Shown in pieces: positions 1-6,451 of a DNA stretch of 6,451 bases. Every line of letters begins with the position of its first letter. Within the stretch, counting starts at the first letter, position 1. The notes under the pieces are model-generated. The model made no database searches and was not told the DNA's origin. It worked only from the letters and a program-made list of their open reading frames with translations. A program made the position numbers and the translations under genes. Source of the DNA: Campylobacterales bacterium (GTDB lineage Bacteria; Campylobacterota; Campylobacteria; Campylobacterales; Nitratiruptoraceae); contig JAMOUF010000248.1 in NCBI GenBank assembly GCA_027068245.1, positions 1 through 6,451 of the forward strand, read 5' to 3'.

Positions 1-1134
1 TTGAAGCTCAAAAACCCTTCATACAAAATCCACAAGGACAGATTGAAACTTCCCGTGGCCGTGGAGCAAAAGGATGAGCTGGTCTTAAAAGCTACCAAAT
101 CGATTATGCAACAGTGCCAGAGTGCCGGCGTGGAGCTGATAGAGGCGCAGGGTTATCTGGTGGATGAGAACCTTATAGAGGCCGGCGAGCGTAAGATTGG
201 GGCAAAGTATGTGGTAATGGGAACGGGCTCATACCCTTTTATCCCACCCGGTATCGAATATGACAAAACCTGCGTCATAACCAGTGACGAGGTATTGAAC
301 CTCAGGGAGTTTCCAAAGAGTATAGCCATATACGGCAGCGGTGCCATAGGACTGGAGATGGCGGGGTTTTTCGCCGCAAACGGCGTCGATACCACGCTGA
401 TATACAGGCATGGCCATATATCGAACAAAATTCACCCTCTTTTGGTGGAGGCAATCGAGAAAGAGCTTTCAAAAAACGGCGTGAAACTGATGCCGGATAC
501 TTCGATTGTGGAGGCTGCGGAGCATGAAAGAAGAGCCAGGGTGGTTACAAACAAGGATATTTACGAGTTCGACGCCCTTTTGGTAGCTACCGGCAGGGTT
601 CCGGATACGGAGGTGGTAAAGTGTGATAAAATCGAGGTTTCCAAAGGCATCGTATGTGACGATTTTTTCGAGACCGCCCTTAAAAACCACTTTGCGGTGG
701 GTGATTGCAACGGCAAACTCCAGTTGGCGCATGCGGCCAGGGCCCAGGTGTTGAACGTGGTGGACAATATCGCCGGTAAAAAGAGGAGGCTAAATCTCAA
801 CAACATTCCAAGGTTTATCTACACCCTTCCTTTGCAGTATGCATCGGTTGGGATAAAGGGTGATAAAGAGGCCTACTTTCCGCTTTCAGCTATGGCTCTG
901 CCCCATCTAACGGAGGCAGCATCGGGAGGGGTAGTGGTTTATGCGGATGAGGAAGGGTTCTTGACGGGTGCCGAGATATACTCTCCCCATGCGGAGGAGA
1001 TTGTAGGCTCCGTTACCACCGCCCTTAGCGGCGAGATGGACGTGGAGAGCTTTTTAAGAACCGTTTTTCCCCATCCAACCTACAGTGAGGCGATTGACAG
1101 GGCTTTAAGAAGGCTTTTAAGGGATTTGAAATGA
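1..1134 (+). CDS. Pyridine-nucleotide disulfide oxidoreductase (dihydrolipoamide dehydrogenase/glutathione reductase superfamily), 5' end missing
   Basis: FAD- and NAD(P)-dependent cytoplasmic oxidoreductase. The frame is open from base 1 and the first codon (TTG) is probably internal. Family members are about 450-470 residues and only 377 are present, so the N-terminal FAD GxGxxG motif and the CxxxxC redox disulfide lie upstream, unseen. Visible, numbered from base 1: the ATG-type motif MGTGSYPFIPPG at 73-84; the NAD(P) Rossmann motif YGSGAIGLE at 111-119 (G112, G114, G117); ALLVATGRVPD at 192-202; the FAD-contacting FAVGDCNGKLQLAHAA at 231-246; and a C-terminal dimerisation domain from about 268. 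It ends with FPHPTYSEA, whose H358 and E363 match the catalytic His-Glu pair of the family. The strand after the Rossmann helix ends in Arg-His (136-137), as in NADPH-using glutathione reductases, rather than the Glu usual for NAD. The exact substrate cannot be assigned; dihydrolipoamide, glutathione-like or other disulfides are possible. The stop overlaps the aldolase start by 4 bases. Confidence 0.88.
   Translation: MKLKNPSYKIHKDRLKLPVAVEQKDELVLKATKSIMQQCQSAGVELIEAQGYLVDENLIEAGERKIGAKYVVMGTGSYPFIPPGIEYDKTCVITSDEVLNLREFPKSIAIYGSGAIGLEMAGFFAANGVDTTLIYRHGHISNKIHPLLVEAIEKELSKNGVKLMPDTSIVEAAEHERRARVVTNKDIYEFDALLVATGRVPDTEVVKCDKIEVSKGIVCDDFFETALKNHFAVGDCNGKLQLAHAARAQVLNVVDNIAGKKRRLNLNNIPRFIYTLPLQYASVGIKGDKEAYFPLSAMALPHLTEAASGGVVVYADEEGFLTGAEIYSPHAEEIVGSVTTALSGEMDVESFLRTVFPHPTYSEAIDRALRRLLRDLK
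1119..1124 (+). promoter_or_regulatory. Ribosome binding site of the aldolase gene
   Basis: AAGGGA lies 6 bases before the ATG at 1131, inside the last codons of the flavoprotein gene. It supports the start that overlaps the upstream stop (ATGA) and suggests translational coupling. Confidence 0.6.
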
Positions 1135-2036
1135 ATATAACCATACCTTATGACGTTCCAAAACATCGCAGAGGCGAGTTTTACGACACTTTTTACAAAG
1201 CTACCGGCGGCAGCGGCAGGCTTATGCTCTTTGCGGGAGACCAGAAGGTGGAGCATCTCAACGACGATTTTTACGGCGAGGGCATAGCCCCGGAGGACAA
1301 CGATCCGGAGCATATGTTCAAAATCGCCTCAAGTGCAAAAATTGGAGTGTTCGCCACCCAGTTTGGGCTCATATCCAGATACGCGCCCAAATACCCAAAT
1401 GTGCCCTACCTAATAAAGCTCAACTCAAAAACCAACCTGATGCCTTACTATGTAAAAGACCCCTACTCCAAGCTCTGGCTGGATGTGGAAGATGTTGTAG
1501 CCTTTAAAAACGAGTGGGCCCTGAATATTTTGGGCGTGGGATATACGGTCTATCTTGGCGGCGAGTATGAGCGGGAGATGCTGCATGAAGCCGCGAATGT
1601 GGTGAAGAAGGCCCACGAAAACGCCCTTTTGGCGGTAATCTGGCTATATCCAAAAGGCCCTTTTGTCAAAGACGAGCACGACCCGCATCTAATAGCCGGA
1701 GCCGCCGGAGTGGCCGTATGTCTGGGAGCGGATTTTGTCAAGGTGAAAGTGCCCTACGACAAAGATGGGAGGTTCGAGGCCTCGTTGCTAAAAGAGGCCA
1801 CACAGGCGGCAGGAAACACGGGCGTCATATGTGAAGGCGGGAAAAAAATAAGTAAAGGAGAGTTTATAAGGCGTCTTTGGGAGCAGATACATATAGGCGG
1901 TGCCAGGGGAACGGGTACTGGCAGAAACATCCACCAAAGACCCTTTAGAGAGGCCGTAAAGATGGCGAACGCCATATATGCCGTTACGGTGGAGAACGCC
2001 TCTTTGGAGGAGGCGTTGGAGATTTTGAGGAGCTGA
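1131..2036 (+). CDS. Archaeal-type class I aldolase (DhnA/FbaB family), probable fructose-bisphosphate aldolase
   Basis: Cytoplasmic TIM-barrel aldolase of 301 residues, a normal length for the family, using a lysine Schiff base instead of a metal. The probable reaction is fructose-1,6-bisphosphate to or from glyceraldehyde-3-phosphate and dihydroxyacetone phosphate, serving gluconeogenesis in an autotroph. Motifs, placed against the Thermoproteus tenax enzyme from memory: AGDQKVEH at 35-42 (D36 = catalytic Asp24); WLYPKG at 171-176 (W171 and Y173 = Trp144 and Tyr146); GADFVKVKVP at 199-208 with K204 as the likely Schiff-base lysine (Lys177); CEGGKK at 234-239; and the phosphate-binding GTGTGRNIHQR at 260-270. 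The residue after Tyr-Pro is Lys175, where the T. tenax enzyme has Arg148. Related members of the fold (LsrF, archaeal ADTH synthase) use other substrates, so the fold and Schiff-base chemistry are firmer than the exact substrate. It overlaps the flavoprotein stop by 4 bases and ends 1 base before the ATPase start. Confidence 0.87.
   Translation: MNITIPYDVPKHRRGEFYDTFYKATGGSGRLMLFAGDQKVEHLNDDFYGEGIAPEDNDPEHMFKIASSAKIGVFATQFGLISRYAPKYPNVPYLIKLNSKTNLMPYYVKDPYSKLWLDVEDVVAFKNEWALNILGVGYTVYLGGEYEREMLHEAANVVKKAHENALLAVIWLYPKGPFVKDEHDPHLIAGAAGVAVCLGADFVKVKVPYDKDGRFEASLLKEATQAAGNTGVICEGGKKISKGEFIRRLWEQIHIGGARGTGTGRNIHQRPFREAVKMANAIYAVTVENASLEEALEILRS
2027..2032 (+). promoter_or_regulatory. Ribosome binding site of the proton ATPase gene
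   Basis: GAGGAG lies 5 bases before the ATG at 2038 and overlaps the last codons of the aldolase gene. It is a good Shine-Dalgarno match and fixes the start. The next in-frame Met is at residue 66, inside the first membrane segment, so no shorter start is plausible. Confidence 0.7.
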
Positions 2037-2037
2037 C

Positions 2038-4722
2038 ATGGAAGATACCGACAAATACAAAGAGCGTCCCGCCATCCAGGTGGCCGCCGAGCTTGGAGTG
2101 GATATAAAAAAGGGGCTTAGTCAGGAGGAGGCGAAAAAGAGACTGGAAAAATATGGTCCGAACGAGATTCCAGAAAAAGAGGAGCCGCTTTGGCACAGGA
2201 TTCTTAGACGCTTTTGGGGACCGATTCCCTGGATGATCGAGACCGCCGCCATTTTGGCCGCCTTGGTGAAGCACTGGGAGGAGTTCTACATTATTTTGAT
2301 AATGCTCTTTGTAAACGCCTTTTTGGACTTTTACCAGGAGTCAAAAGCCCTCAACGCCATCAAGGTGCTAAAGCAGAAACTCGCCAAGAAGGCTCTGGTG
2401 CTAAGGGACGGCAAATGGATGGAAATCGACGCCAGGGAGCTGGTGCCCGGAGATATCATAAAAGTAAAAATCGGCGACATCATACCTGCGGATATAAAGA
2501 TAGTAGAGGTCAGCGACTATGCGCTGGTGGACCAGTCCGCACTGACGGGGGAGTCTTTGCCGGTGGAGAAGAAAAAGGACGATATAGCCTACTCCAACTC
2601 CATAGTGAAACAGGGCGAGATTATAGGCATTGTGGTAAATACAGGCGTAAATACCTACTTCGGAAAGACGGTGGCTTTGGTGGCAAAGGCAGAGAGAGAG
2701 CAAAGAAGCCACTTTCAAAAGATGGTGATAAAGGTCGGAAACTTTTTGATACTTGTAACCGTTGCTATGATAGCGATAATTTTGTGGCACGGCTTTACCC
2801 ATCATGAGAACCCCTACGAGCTAATCGTCTTTTCTCTGGTTCTAACCGTATCTGCCATTCCAGTGGCGCTGCCTACTGTGCTGACGGTTACCATGGCTAT
2901 AGGTGCTATGAATCTTGCCAAGAAACAGGCCATCGTTAGCCGGCTGGCGGCTATAGAGGAGCTTGCGGGGATGGATGTGCTCTGCTCGGATAAAACGGGC
3001 ACCCTTACCAAAAACCAGATGACTATAGCCGACCCTTTCGTGGTGGATAACCACAAAACGGTGGAGCTCTTTTTGTATGCCCTTTTAGCCAGTAAAAGGG
3101 AGAACAACGACCCGATAGAAAAACCTATCTTCGAGTATGCGGACGAGCATGGGATAACGGCTCTTACCAAACATTACAAGGTGGTGAAATTCATCCCTTT
3201 CGATCCTGTTAGAAAGCGGACCGAGGCGGTCGTGGAGCGAAAGGACGGGGAGTGCCTGGTGGTAACCAAAGGGGCCCCACAGGTGATTTTGGCCCTCTCG
3301 GATGAGAGCGAGATAGATATGGAGGCAGTAAATGAAAAGGTGGAGGAGTTCGCCGAGAACGGGTTTAGAACCCTTGCGGTAGCTTATAAAAAGTGCGAGG
3401 AGGAGCATTTTCACTTTGTGGGGCTGATACCTCTTTACGACCCGCCAAGAGAGGACAGCAAGGAGGCAATCGCCGAGGCCAGGGCAAAGGGCGTGGATGT
3501 GAAGATGGTTACGGGCGACAATATCGCCGTAGCAAGATATATAGCCAAAATCCTTGGTATCGGCGACAAGATTTTGGATATCAAGGAGCTTAAGGGACAA
3601 AGCACTCGCGAATACGAGGTTTTGGCGGAGATAATCTCCAAGGCCATCTTGAAAGTAACCACGCCCGGCATAGATGATAAAAAACTCAAAGAGCTGGTAA
3701 GAAAGATAGTCAAAGAGGTGAAAAAGGAGCTTCACAACAGGCCCCTGCCCGTTGGGAGCGTGAAAAAGCACGAGAGCGAGATAATAGAGCTTATCGAGGA
3801 GGCCAACGGGTTTGCCGAGGTCTTTCCGGAGGATAAATACTTTATCGTGGACGAGCTGCAAAAGGCGGACCATATAGTAGGTATGACGGGTGATGGGGTA
3901 AACGACGCTCCGGCTCTTAGAAAAGCCGATACCGGGATTGCGGTAAGCGGTGCTACGGACGCTGCCAGAGCGGCGGCGGACATAATCCTTTTGGCACCGG
4001 GACTAAGGGTTATAGTGGACGCTATCAATGAGGCCCGCATAACCTTTGAGAGAATGAAAAGCTATACCATCTACAGGATAGCCGAGACTATCCGGATAAT
4101 TCTTTTTATGACGCTATCCATCGTCATATTCAATTTCTATCCAATTACCGCTTTGATGATAATTTTGCTGGCTCTGTTGAACGATATACCTATATTAGCC
4201 ATTGCATACGATAACACAAAAATTGACGAAAAACCGGTGAGATGGGATATGCACGAGATGCTGGTTCTATCATCCTGGCTTGGCATTGCAGGGGTTATCA
4301 GCTCCTTTTTGATCTTTTACATCACTATGGTCTATATCAAAACCCATCCGGATAGCCCATATTTTCCAGACATTCCCTCCTGGGTGGATGTGAATGACGC
4401 CAAAAGCTGGCTTGGTTTCGTGCAGACGGCCTTTTTCACCAAAATGGTTCTTGCGGGGCACTGGACCATTTTCAACACAAGAACCAGCGACTGGTTTTTC
4501 AAAAAGCCCTATCCCAGCTGGATTTTACTTGCAGCATCCCTCTCCACGGCACTTTTGGGGCTTATCGTGGCCGTATATGGTTTTGGCCTTGTAACGCCTA
4601 TTGGCTGGGACTGGGGGCTCTTTTTGCTTGGGTATACCCTTACATGGTTTGTCTTTAACGACTTGGTTAAAGTGGCGGTTGTGAGATACTACAGAAAGGT
4701 CAAAGGGATAGATGTAATATGA
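2038..4722 (+). CDS. Plasma-membrane proton-efflux P-type ATPase (P3A class)
   Basis: ATP-driven proton exporter of the cytoplasmic membrane, 894 residues, apparently complete. Order: cytoplasmic N-terminus (1-58); M1-M2 (about 60-98); A domain with LTGES (E172); M3-M4 (about 232-290) with PVALPT at 275-280; phosphorylation site CSDKTGTLT (D318); nucleotide site KGAP (411-414); MVTGDN (490-495); hinge motif TGDGVNDAPAL (617-627); and M5-M10 (about 680-878). Against the plant pump AHA2, N93, R686 and D716 match Asn106, Arg655 and Asp684, the proton-transport residues. With PVALPT in M4 this argues for H+ over the P3B Mg2+ importers MgtA/MgtB. Only about 17 residues follow M10, so the C-terminal autoinhibitory domain of plant pumps is absent, as expected in prokaryotes. 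Odd: about 45-55 extra, Lys-rich residues lie between MVTGDN and the EEANGFAEVFPEDKY segment (about 521-577). It overlaps the next gene by ATGA. Confidence 0.95.
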   Translation: MEDTDKYKERPAIQVAAELGVDIKKGLSQEEAKKRLEKYGPNEIPEKEEPLWHRILRRFWGPIPWMIETAAILAALVKHWEEFYIILIMLFVNAFLDFYQESKALNAIKVLKQKLAKKALVLRDGKWMEIDARELVPGDIIKVKIGDIIPADIKIVEVSDYALVDQSALTGESLPVEKKKDDIAYSNSIVKQGEIIGIVVNTGVNTYFGKTVALVAKAEREQRSHFQKMVIKVGNFLILVTVAMIAIILWHGFTHHENPYELIVFSLVLTVSAIPVALPTVLTVTMAIGAMNLAKKQAIVSRLAAIEELAGMDVLCSDKTGTLTKNQMTIADPFVVDNHKTVELFLYALLASKRENNDPIEKPIFEYADEHGITALTKHYKVVKFIPFDPVRKRTEAVVERKDGECLVVTKGAPQVILALSDESEIDMEAVNEKVEEFAENGFRTLAVAYKKCEEEHFHFVGLIPLYDPPREDSKEAIAEARAKGVDVKMVTGDNIAVARYIAKILGIGDKILDIKELKGQSTREYEVLAEIISKAILKVTTPGIDDKKLKELVRKIVKEVKKELHNRPLPVGSVKKHESEIIELIEEANGFAEVFPEDKYFIVDELQKADHIVGMTGDGVNDAPALRKADTGIAVSGATDAARAAADIILLAPGLRVIVDAINEARITFERMKSYTIYRIAETIRIILFMTLSIVIFNFYPITALMIILLALLNDIPILAIAYDNTKIDEKPVRWDMHEMLVLSSWLGIAGVISSFLIFYITMVYIKTHPDSPYFPDIPSWVDVNDAKSWLGFVQTAFFTKMVLAGHWTIFNTRTSDWFFKKPYPSWILLAASLSTALLGLIVAVYGFGLVTPIGWDWGLFLLGYTLTWFVFNDLVKVAVVRYYRKVKGIDVI
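4703..4708 (+). promoter_or_regulatory. Weak ribosome binding site of the MgtC/DUF4010 gene
   Basis: AAGGGA lies 10 bases before the ATG at 4719, which is farther than ideal. Combined with the 4-base overlap with the ATPase stop, this suggests that translation of the membrane protein depends largely on ribosomes finishing the ATPase. Confidence 0.4.
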
Positions 4723-5948
4723 GTTACAAAGAGCTTTTCGACTTTTTATATATTCTGGTTCTTGGGTTTTTGGTGGGGCTGGAGCTAAAAACCTATGGAA
4801 ACATCAAAGGTTACAGAAGCTATTTTGGCACCGTAAGGACCTTTACATTTATCACGATTTTGGGTTTTGTCTTTTACAAGATCGACTTTTTACTCTATCT
4901 ATCCGGATACCTGGCCCTAAGCGCCCTTTATCTTATCTACTATTTTAGAAAGAGCGAGGCGAAAAGGTTTTCCATCATCACCTTTTTGCTTCTCTCTTTG
5001 GTCTACTCCTTCGCGCCTCTTATAGAGATGACGGACGTCTGGTTCGTGACGCTGATATATGTGCTGATAGTCTTTATTTTAAGCGCGCCAAAATATACCC
5101 AGCCTCTGCTGGAGAAGATAAATATGCAGGAGTTCGAGACGCTTGGCAAGTTTTTGCTTCTAAGCGCCGTTATACTTCCGCTGCTGCCCCATAAAGAGCT
5201 GCCATACATAAATATCTCCGCCTTTAAAATCTGGCTCGTGGTGGTGGTAATCTCATCTATCTCCTACGGCAGCTACATAGCCCAAAAATATATCTTCAAA
5301 AACAAGGGCTATCTGATAACCGGGATTTTGGGTGGCCTCTACTCATCCACCGCCACCACGGTGGTGCTTGCCAAAAAGGCCAGGTTTTTAAAAAACATAG
5401 AAGTTATCGAGGCTGCGATAGTCATAGCCACGGCTATGATGTATATAAGGCTTTTGGTTATCGCCTTTATATTTAATGAAGATGTTGCCAATCATCTTTT
5501 AATCCCGTTTCTCATCTTTTTTTCCATAGCCGCGGCAGTGGCTTTGAGTATTTATAAAAAAGAGGAAGGCTCACAGGAGGTGCCCTATGACGACAGGAAC
5601 CCCCTTGAGCTTGGGACCGCCATAGTCTTTGCCATGCTTTTTATCGCCATGATGCTGCTGACGAAATTCGTCACCTCACATTTTGGGGATATGGGGTTGA
5701 AAATTTTATCTTTTATAGTAGGTTTTACCGATATCGATCCCTTTGTTTTATCTTTACTCACGGGAAAATACCAAATAGGCATTACCCAGATCGCCCAGGC
5801 CATAATGATAGCGGCCGGAAGCAACAACATACTCAAGGCCATATATGCCCTGGTTTTTGGCTCAAACAGGCCCAAAAGGGCAGCGGTTATACTCTTTTTA
5901 CTTGGGCTTGCCACCATTTTATATCCATTTTTAGAGGAGTTTATATGA
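4719..5948 (+). CDS. MgtC/SapB-like DUF4010 integral membrane protein
   Basis: Polytopic inner-membrane protein of 409 residues with about 12-13 hydrophobic segments, a normal length for MgtC/SapB-DUF4010 proteins. The N-terminal part carries the MgtC-type pattern: a first helix LVLGFLVGLEL (13-23), a short loop, then GTVRTFTFITILG (37-49), matching the family's small-xx-RTF-xxxx-lG signature. The C-terminal part carries DUF4010 hallmarks: GGLYSSTATTVVLAKKA (205-221), GFTDIDPFVLSL (335-346) and AAGSNNILKA (365-374). A charged cytoplasmic-type linker (about 280-296) separates two hydrophobic blocks. No transported substrate or enzyme activity is established for this family to my knowledge. MgtC itself affects Mg2+/acid adaptation and F-type ATPase activity in Salmonella, but the shared region here is limited, so that role should not be transferred. 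Both ends are ATGA overlaps, tying its expression to the proton ATPase before it and the LOG gene after it. Confidence 0.85.
   Translation: MSYKELFDFLYILVLGFLVGLELKTYGNIKGYRSYFGTVRTFTFITILGFVFYKIDFLLYLSGYLALSALYLIYYFRKSEAKRFSIITFLLLSLVYSFAPLIEMTDVWFVTLIYVLIVFILSAPKYTQPLLEKINMQEFETLGKFLLLSAVILPLLPHKELPYINISAFKIWLVVVVISSISYGSYIAQKYIFKNKGYLITGILGGLYSSTATTVVLAKKARFLKNIEVIEAAIVIATAMMYIRLLVIAFIFNEDVANHLLIPFLIFFSIAAAVALSIYKKEEGSQEVPYDDRNPLELGTAIVFAMLFIAMMLLTKFVTSHFGDMGLKILSFIVGFTDIDPFVLSLLTGKYQIGITQIAQAIMIAAGSNNILKAIYALVFGSNRPKRAAVILFLLGLATILYPFLEEFI
5933..5939 (+). promoter_or_regulatory. Ribosome binding site of the LOG-family gene
   Basis: AGAGGAG lies 5 bases before the ATG at 5945, within the last codons of the DUF4010 gene. 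The strong match and spacing support this start and the ATGA overlap. Confidence 0.7.
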
Positions 5949-6451
5949 GAAAAAGATTGCTTCCGTGGCAAAAACCGAAACCAAAAGAGGAGGAGCCAAG
6001 GATCGAGGAGCTGCTGAAACGGATATTCAACAGCCCCTCGTACAGACTGGCGATAGAGGATGAGGAGTTTTTAAGAAGTGACGAGACAAGGGGGGTTCGG
6101 CTGGAGCTGGACTATCTAAAGCCAGAGACTATTATGAAAAGTCATGGCGTAAAAAGGACCATCGTCGTATTTGGAAGCGCCAGGATAAAAGAGAGACAGA
6201 CCGCTTTGAAAGAGCTTAGAAAAATCGAGATTATGCTTGAGAAAAACCCGGATTCCAAAGAGCTTTTAAAAGAGCTTAGGAAGGCCGAGAAGATGGTGGA
6301 GAAGAGTATCTGGTACGACGAGGCCAGGGAGTTTGGAAGACTTGTTGGAAGTTCCGGCAAAGGCCCCCAGGACAATACTTTGGTTTTGATGACGGGCGGA
6401 GGACCAGGGATTATGGAGGCTGCCAACAGAGGGGCCTTCGACGTTGGGGCA
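5945..6451 (+). CDS. LOG-family (lysine-decarboxylase-like, TIGR00730-type) Rossmann protein, 3' end missing
   Basis: 169 residues are present and the frame is open to the window edge. The start is set by the strong ribosome binding site and the 4-base overlap. Visible: a basic then acidic N-terminal tail (1-20); a predicted helical region (about 20-60); the first Rossmann strand RTIVVFGSARIKE (71-83); a long charged helix (about 84-120); YDEAREFGRLVG (124-135); and LVLMTGGGPGIMEAANRGA (146-164), a hallmark of the LOG family. The other hallmark, PGGxGTxxE, which completes the active site, would lie beyond the right edge and is not seen. Characterised LOG proteins are nucleoside 5'-monophosphate phosphoribohydrolases that release free bases such as cytokinins. 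The old name lysine decarboxylase is a misannotation of the family. The cellular role here is unknown. The helix at 84-120, between the first strand and YDEAREFG, is longer than in small LOG proteins and holds two KELRK units. Confidence 0.88.
   Translation, partial: MRKRLLPWQKPKPKEEEPRIEELLKRIFNSPSYRLAIEDEEFLRSDETRGVRLELDYLKPETIMKSHGVKRTIVVFGSARIKERQTALKELRKIEIMLEKNPDSKELLKELRKAEKMVEKSIWYDEAREFGRLVGSSGKGPQDNTLVLMTGGGPGIMEAANRGAFDVGA

Noticed and set aside
1..3. TTG at the left edge as the true start of the flavoprotein.
   Set aside because: The protein would lack the FAD-binding motif and the redox cysteines essential to the family. The frame almost certainly continues upstream of the window.
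1852..1864. AAAGGAG inside the aldolase gene as a possible internal ribosome binding site.
   Set aside because: No ATG, GTG or TTG follows at a suitable distance with a meaningful frame, and the bases encode conserved aldolase sequence.
2214..2807. A 197-residue + strand frame inside the ATPase gene.
   Set aside because: It overlaps conserved ATPase sequence including the TGES region in another frame. Its translation is rich in Gly, Arg and Lys with no recognisable domain, typical of a frame shadow.
3085..3873. A 262-residue open frame on the - strand opposite the proton ATPase.
   Set aside because: It lies antisense to a fully conserved P-type ATPase, its translation matches no family I recognise, and open antisense frames are common opposite strongly biased codons. 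The same holds for the other antisense frames in the window.
2038..4722. The ATPase as a Mg2+ importer (MgtA/MgtB type) or a Ca2+ pump.
   Set aside because: The M4 motif PVALPT, Asn93, Arg686 in M5 and Asp716 in M6 match proton pumps of the P3A class, and the Mg2+-importer M4 signature is absent.
1..6451. Mobile elements, CRISPR repeats, tRNA or other RNA genes, and rho-independent terminators.
   Set aside because: No transposase, direct-repeat array or tRNA-like structure was seen, and there is no intergenic space beyond a single base to hold them.

Overview
The window is wall-to-wall coding: five genes, all on the + strand. Three of the four junctions are 4-base ATGA overlaps, and the fourth is a 1-base gap. 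This is the interior of one tightly packed operon. No promoter, terminator, tRNA, rRNA, CRISPR array or mobile element is visible, and no stretch without a gene is longer than one base.

Layout: (1) 1-1134, the C-terminal three quarters or so of a pyridine-nucleotide disulfide oxidoreductase of the dihydrolipoamide dehydrogenase/glutathione reductase superfamily, cut by the left window edge. (2) 1131-2036, an archaeal-type (DhnA/FbaB) class I aldolase with a recognisable Schiff-base lysine. (3) 2038-4722, a P3A-type plasma-membrane proton-efflux ATPase with all catalytic motifs and the proton-transport residues, plus an unusual Lys-rich insert in the cytoplasmic region. (4) 4719-5948, a polytopic membrane protein with an MgtC/SapB-like N-terminus and a DUF4010 C-terminus. 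(5) 5945-6451, the N-terminal part of a LOG-family (lysine-decarboxylase-like Rossmann) protein, cut by the right edge.

Organism: a bacterium with moderate GC, many ATA and AGA/AGG codons, Lys/Glu-rich proteins and very compact gene packing. With an archaeal-type aldolase and a bacterial P3A ATPase, this fits a chemolithoautotrophic Campylobacterota lineage (hydrothermal-vent type) or possibly Aquificota. This is an inference from style and gene content, with no marker gene behind it.

How the genes may work together: the ATPase would export protons using ATP and the MgtC/DUF4010 protein shares its membrane, so cytoplasmic pH or ion homeostasis is the most natural theme. The flavoprotein and aldolase are redox and sugar-phosphate (probably gluconeogenic) enzymes whose link to the transporters is only by co-transcription. 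I see no clearly new biological system. The points most worth checking are the pairing of an MgtC-family protein with a P-type ATPase, the ATPase insert, the NADPH-like signature in the flavoprotein, and the charged helical insert in the LOG protein.
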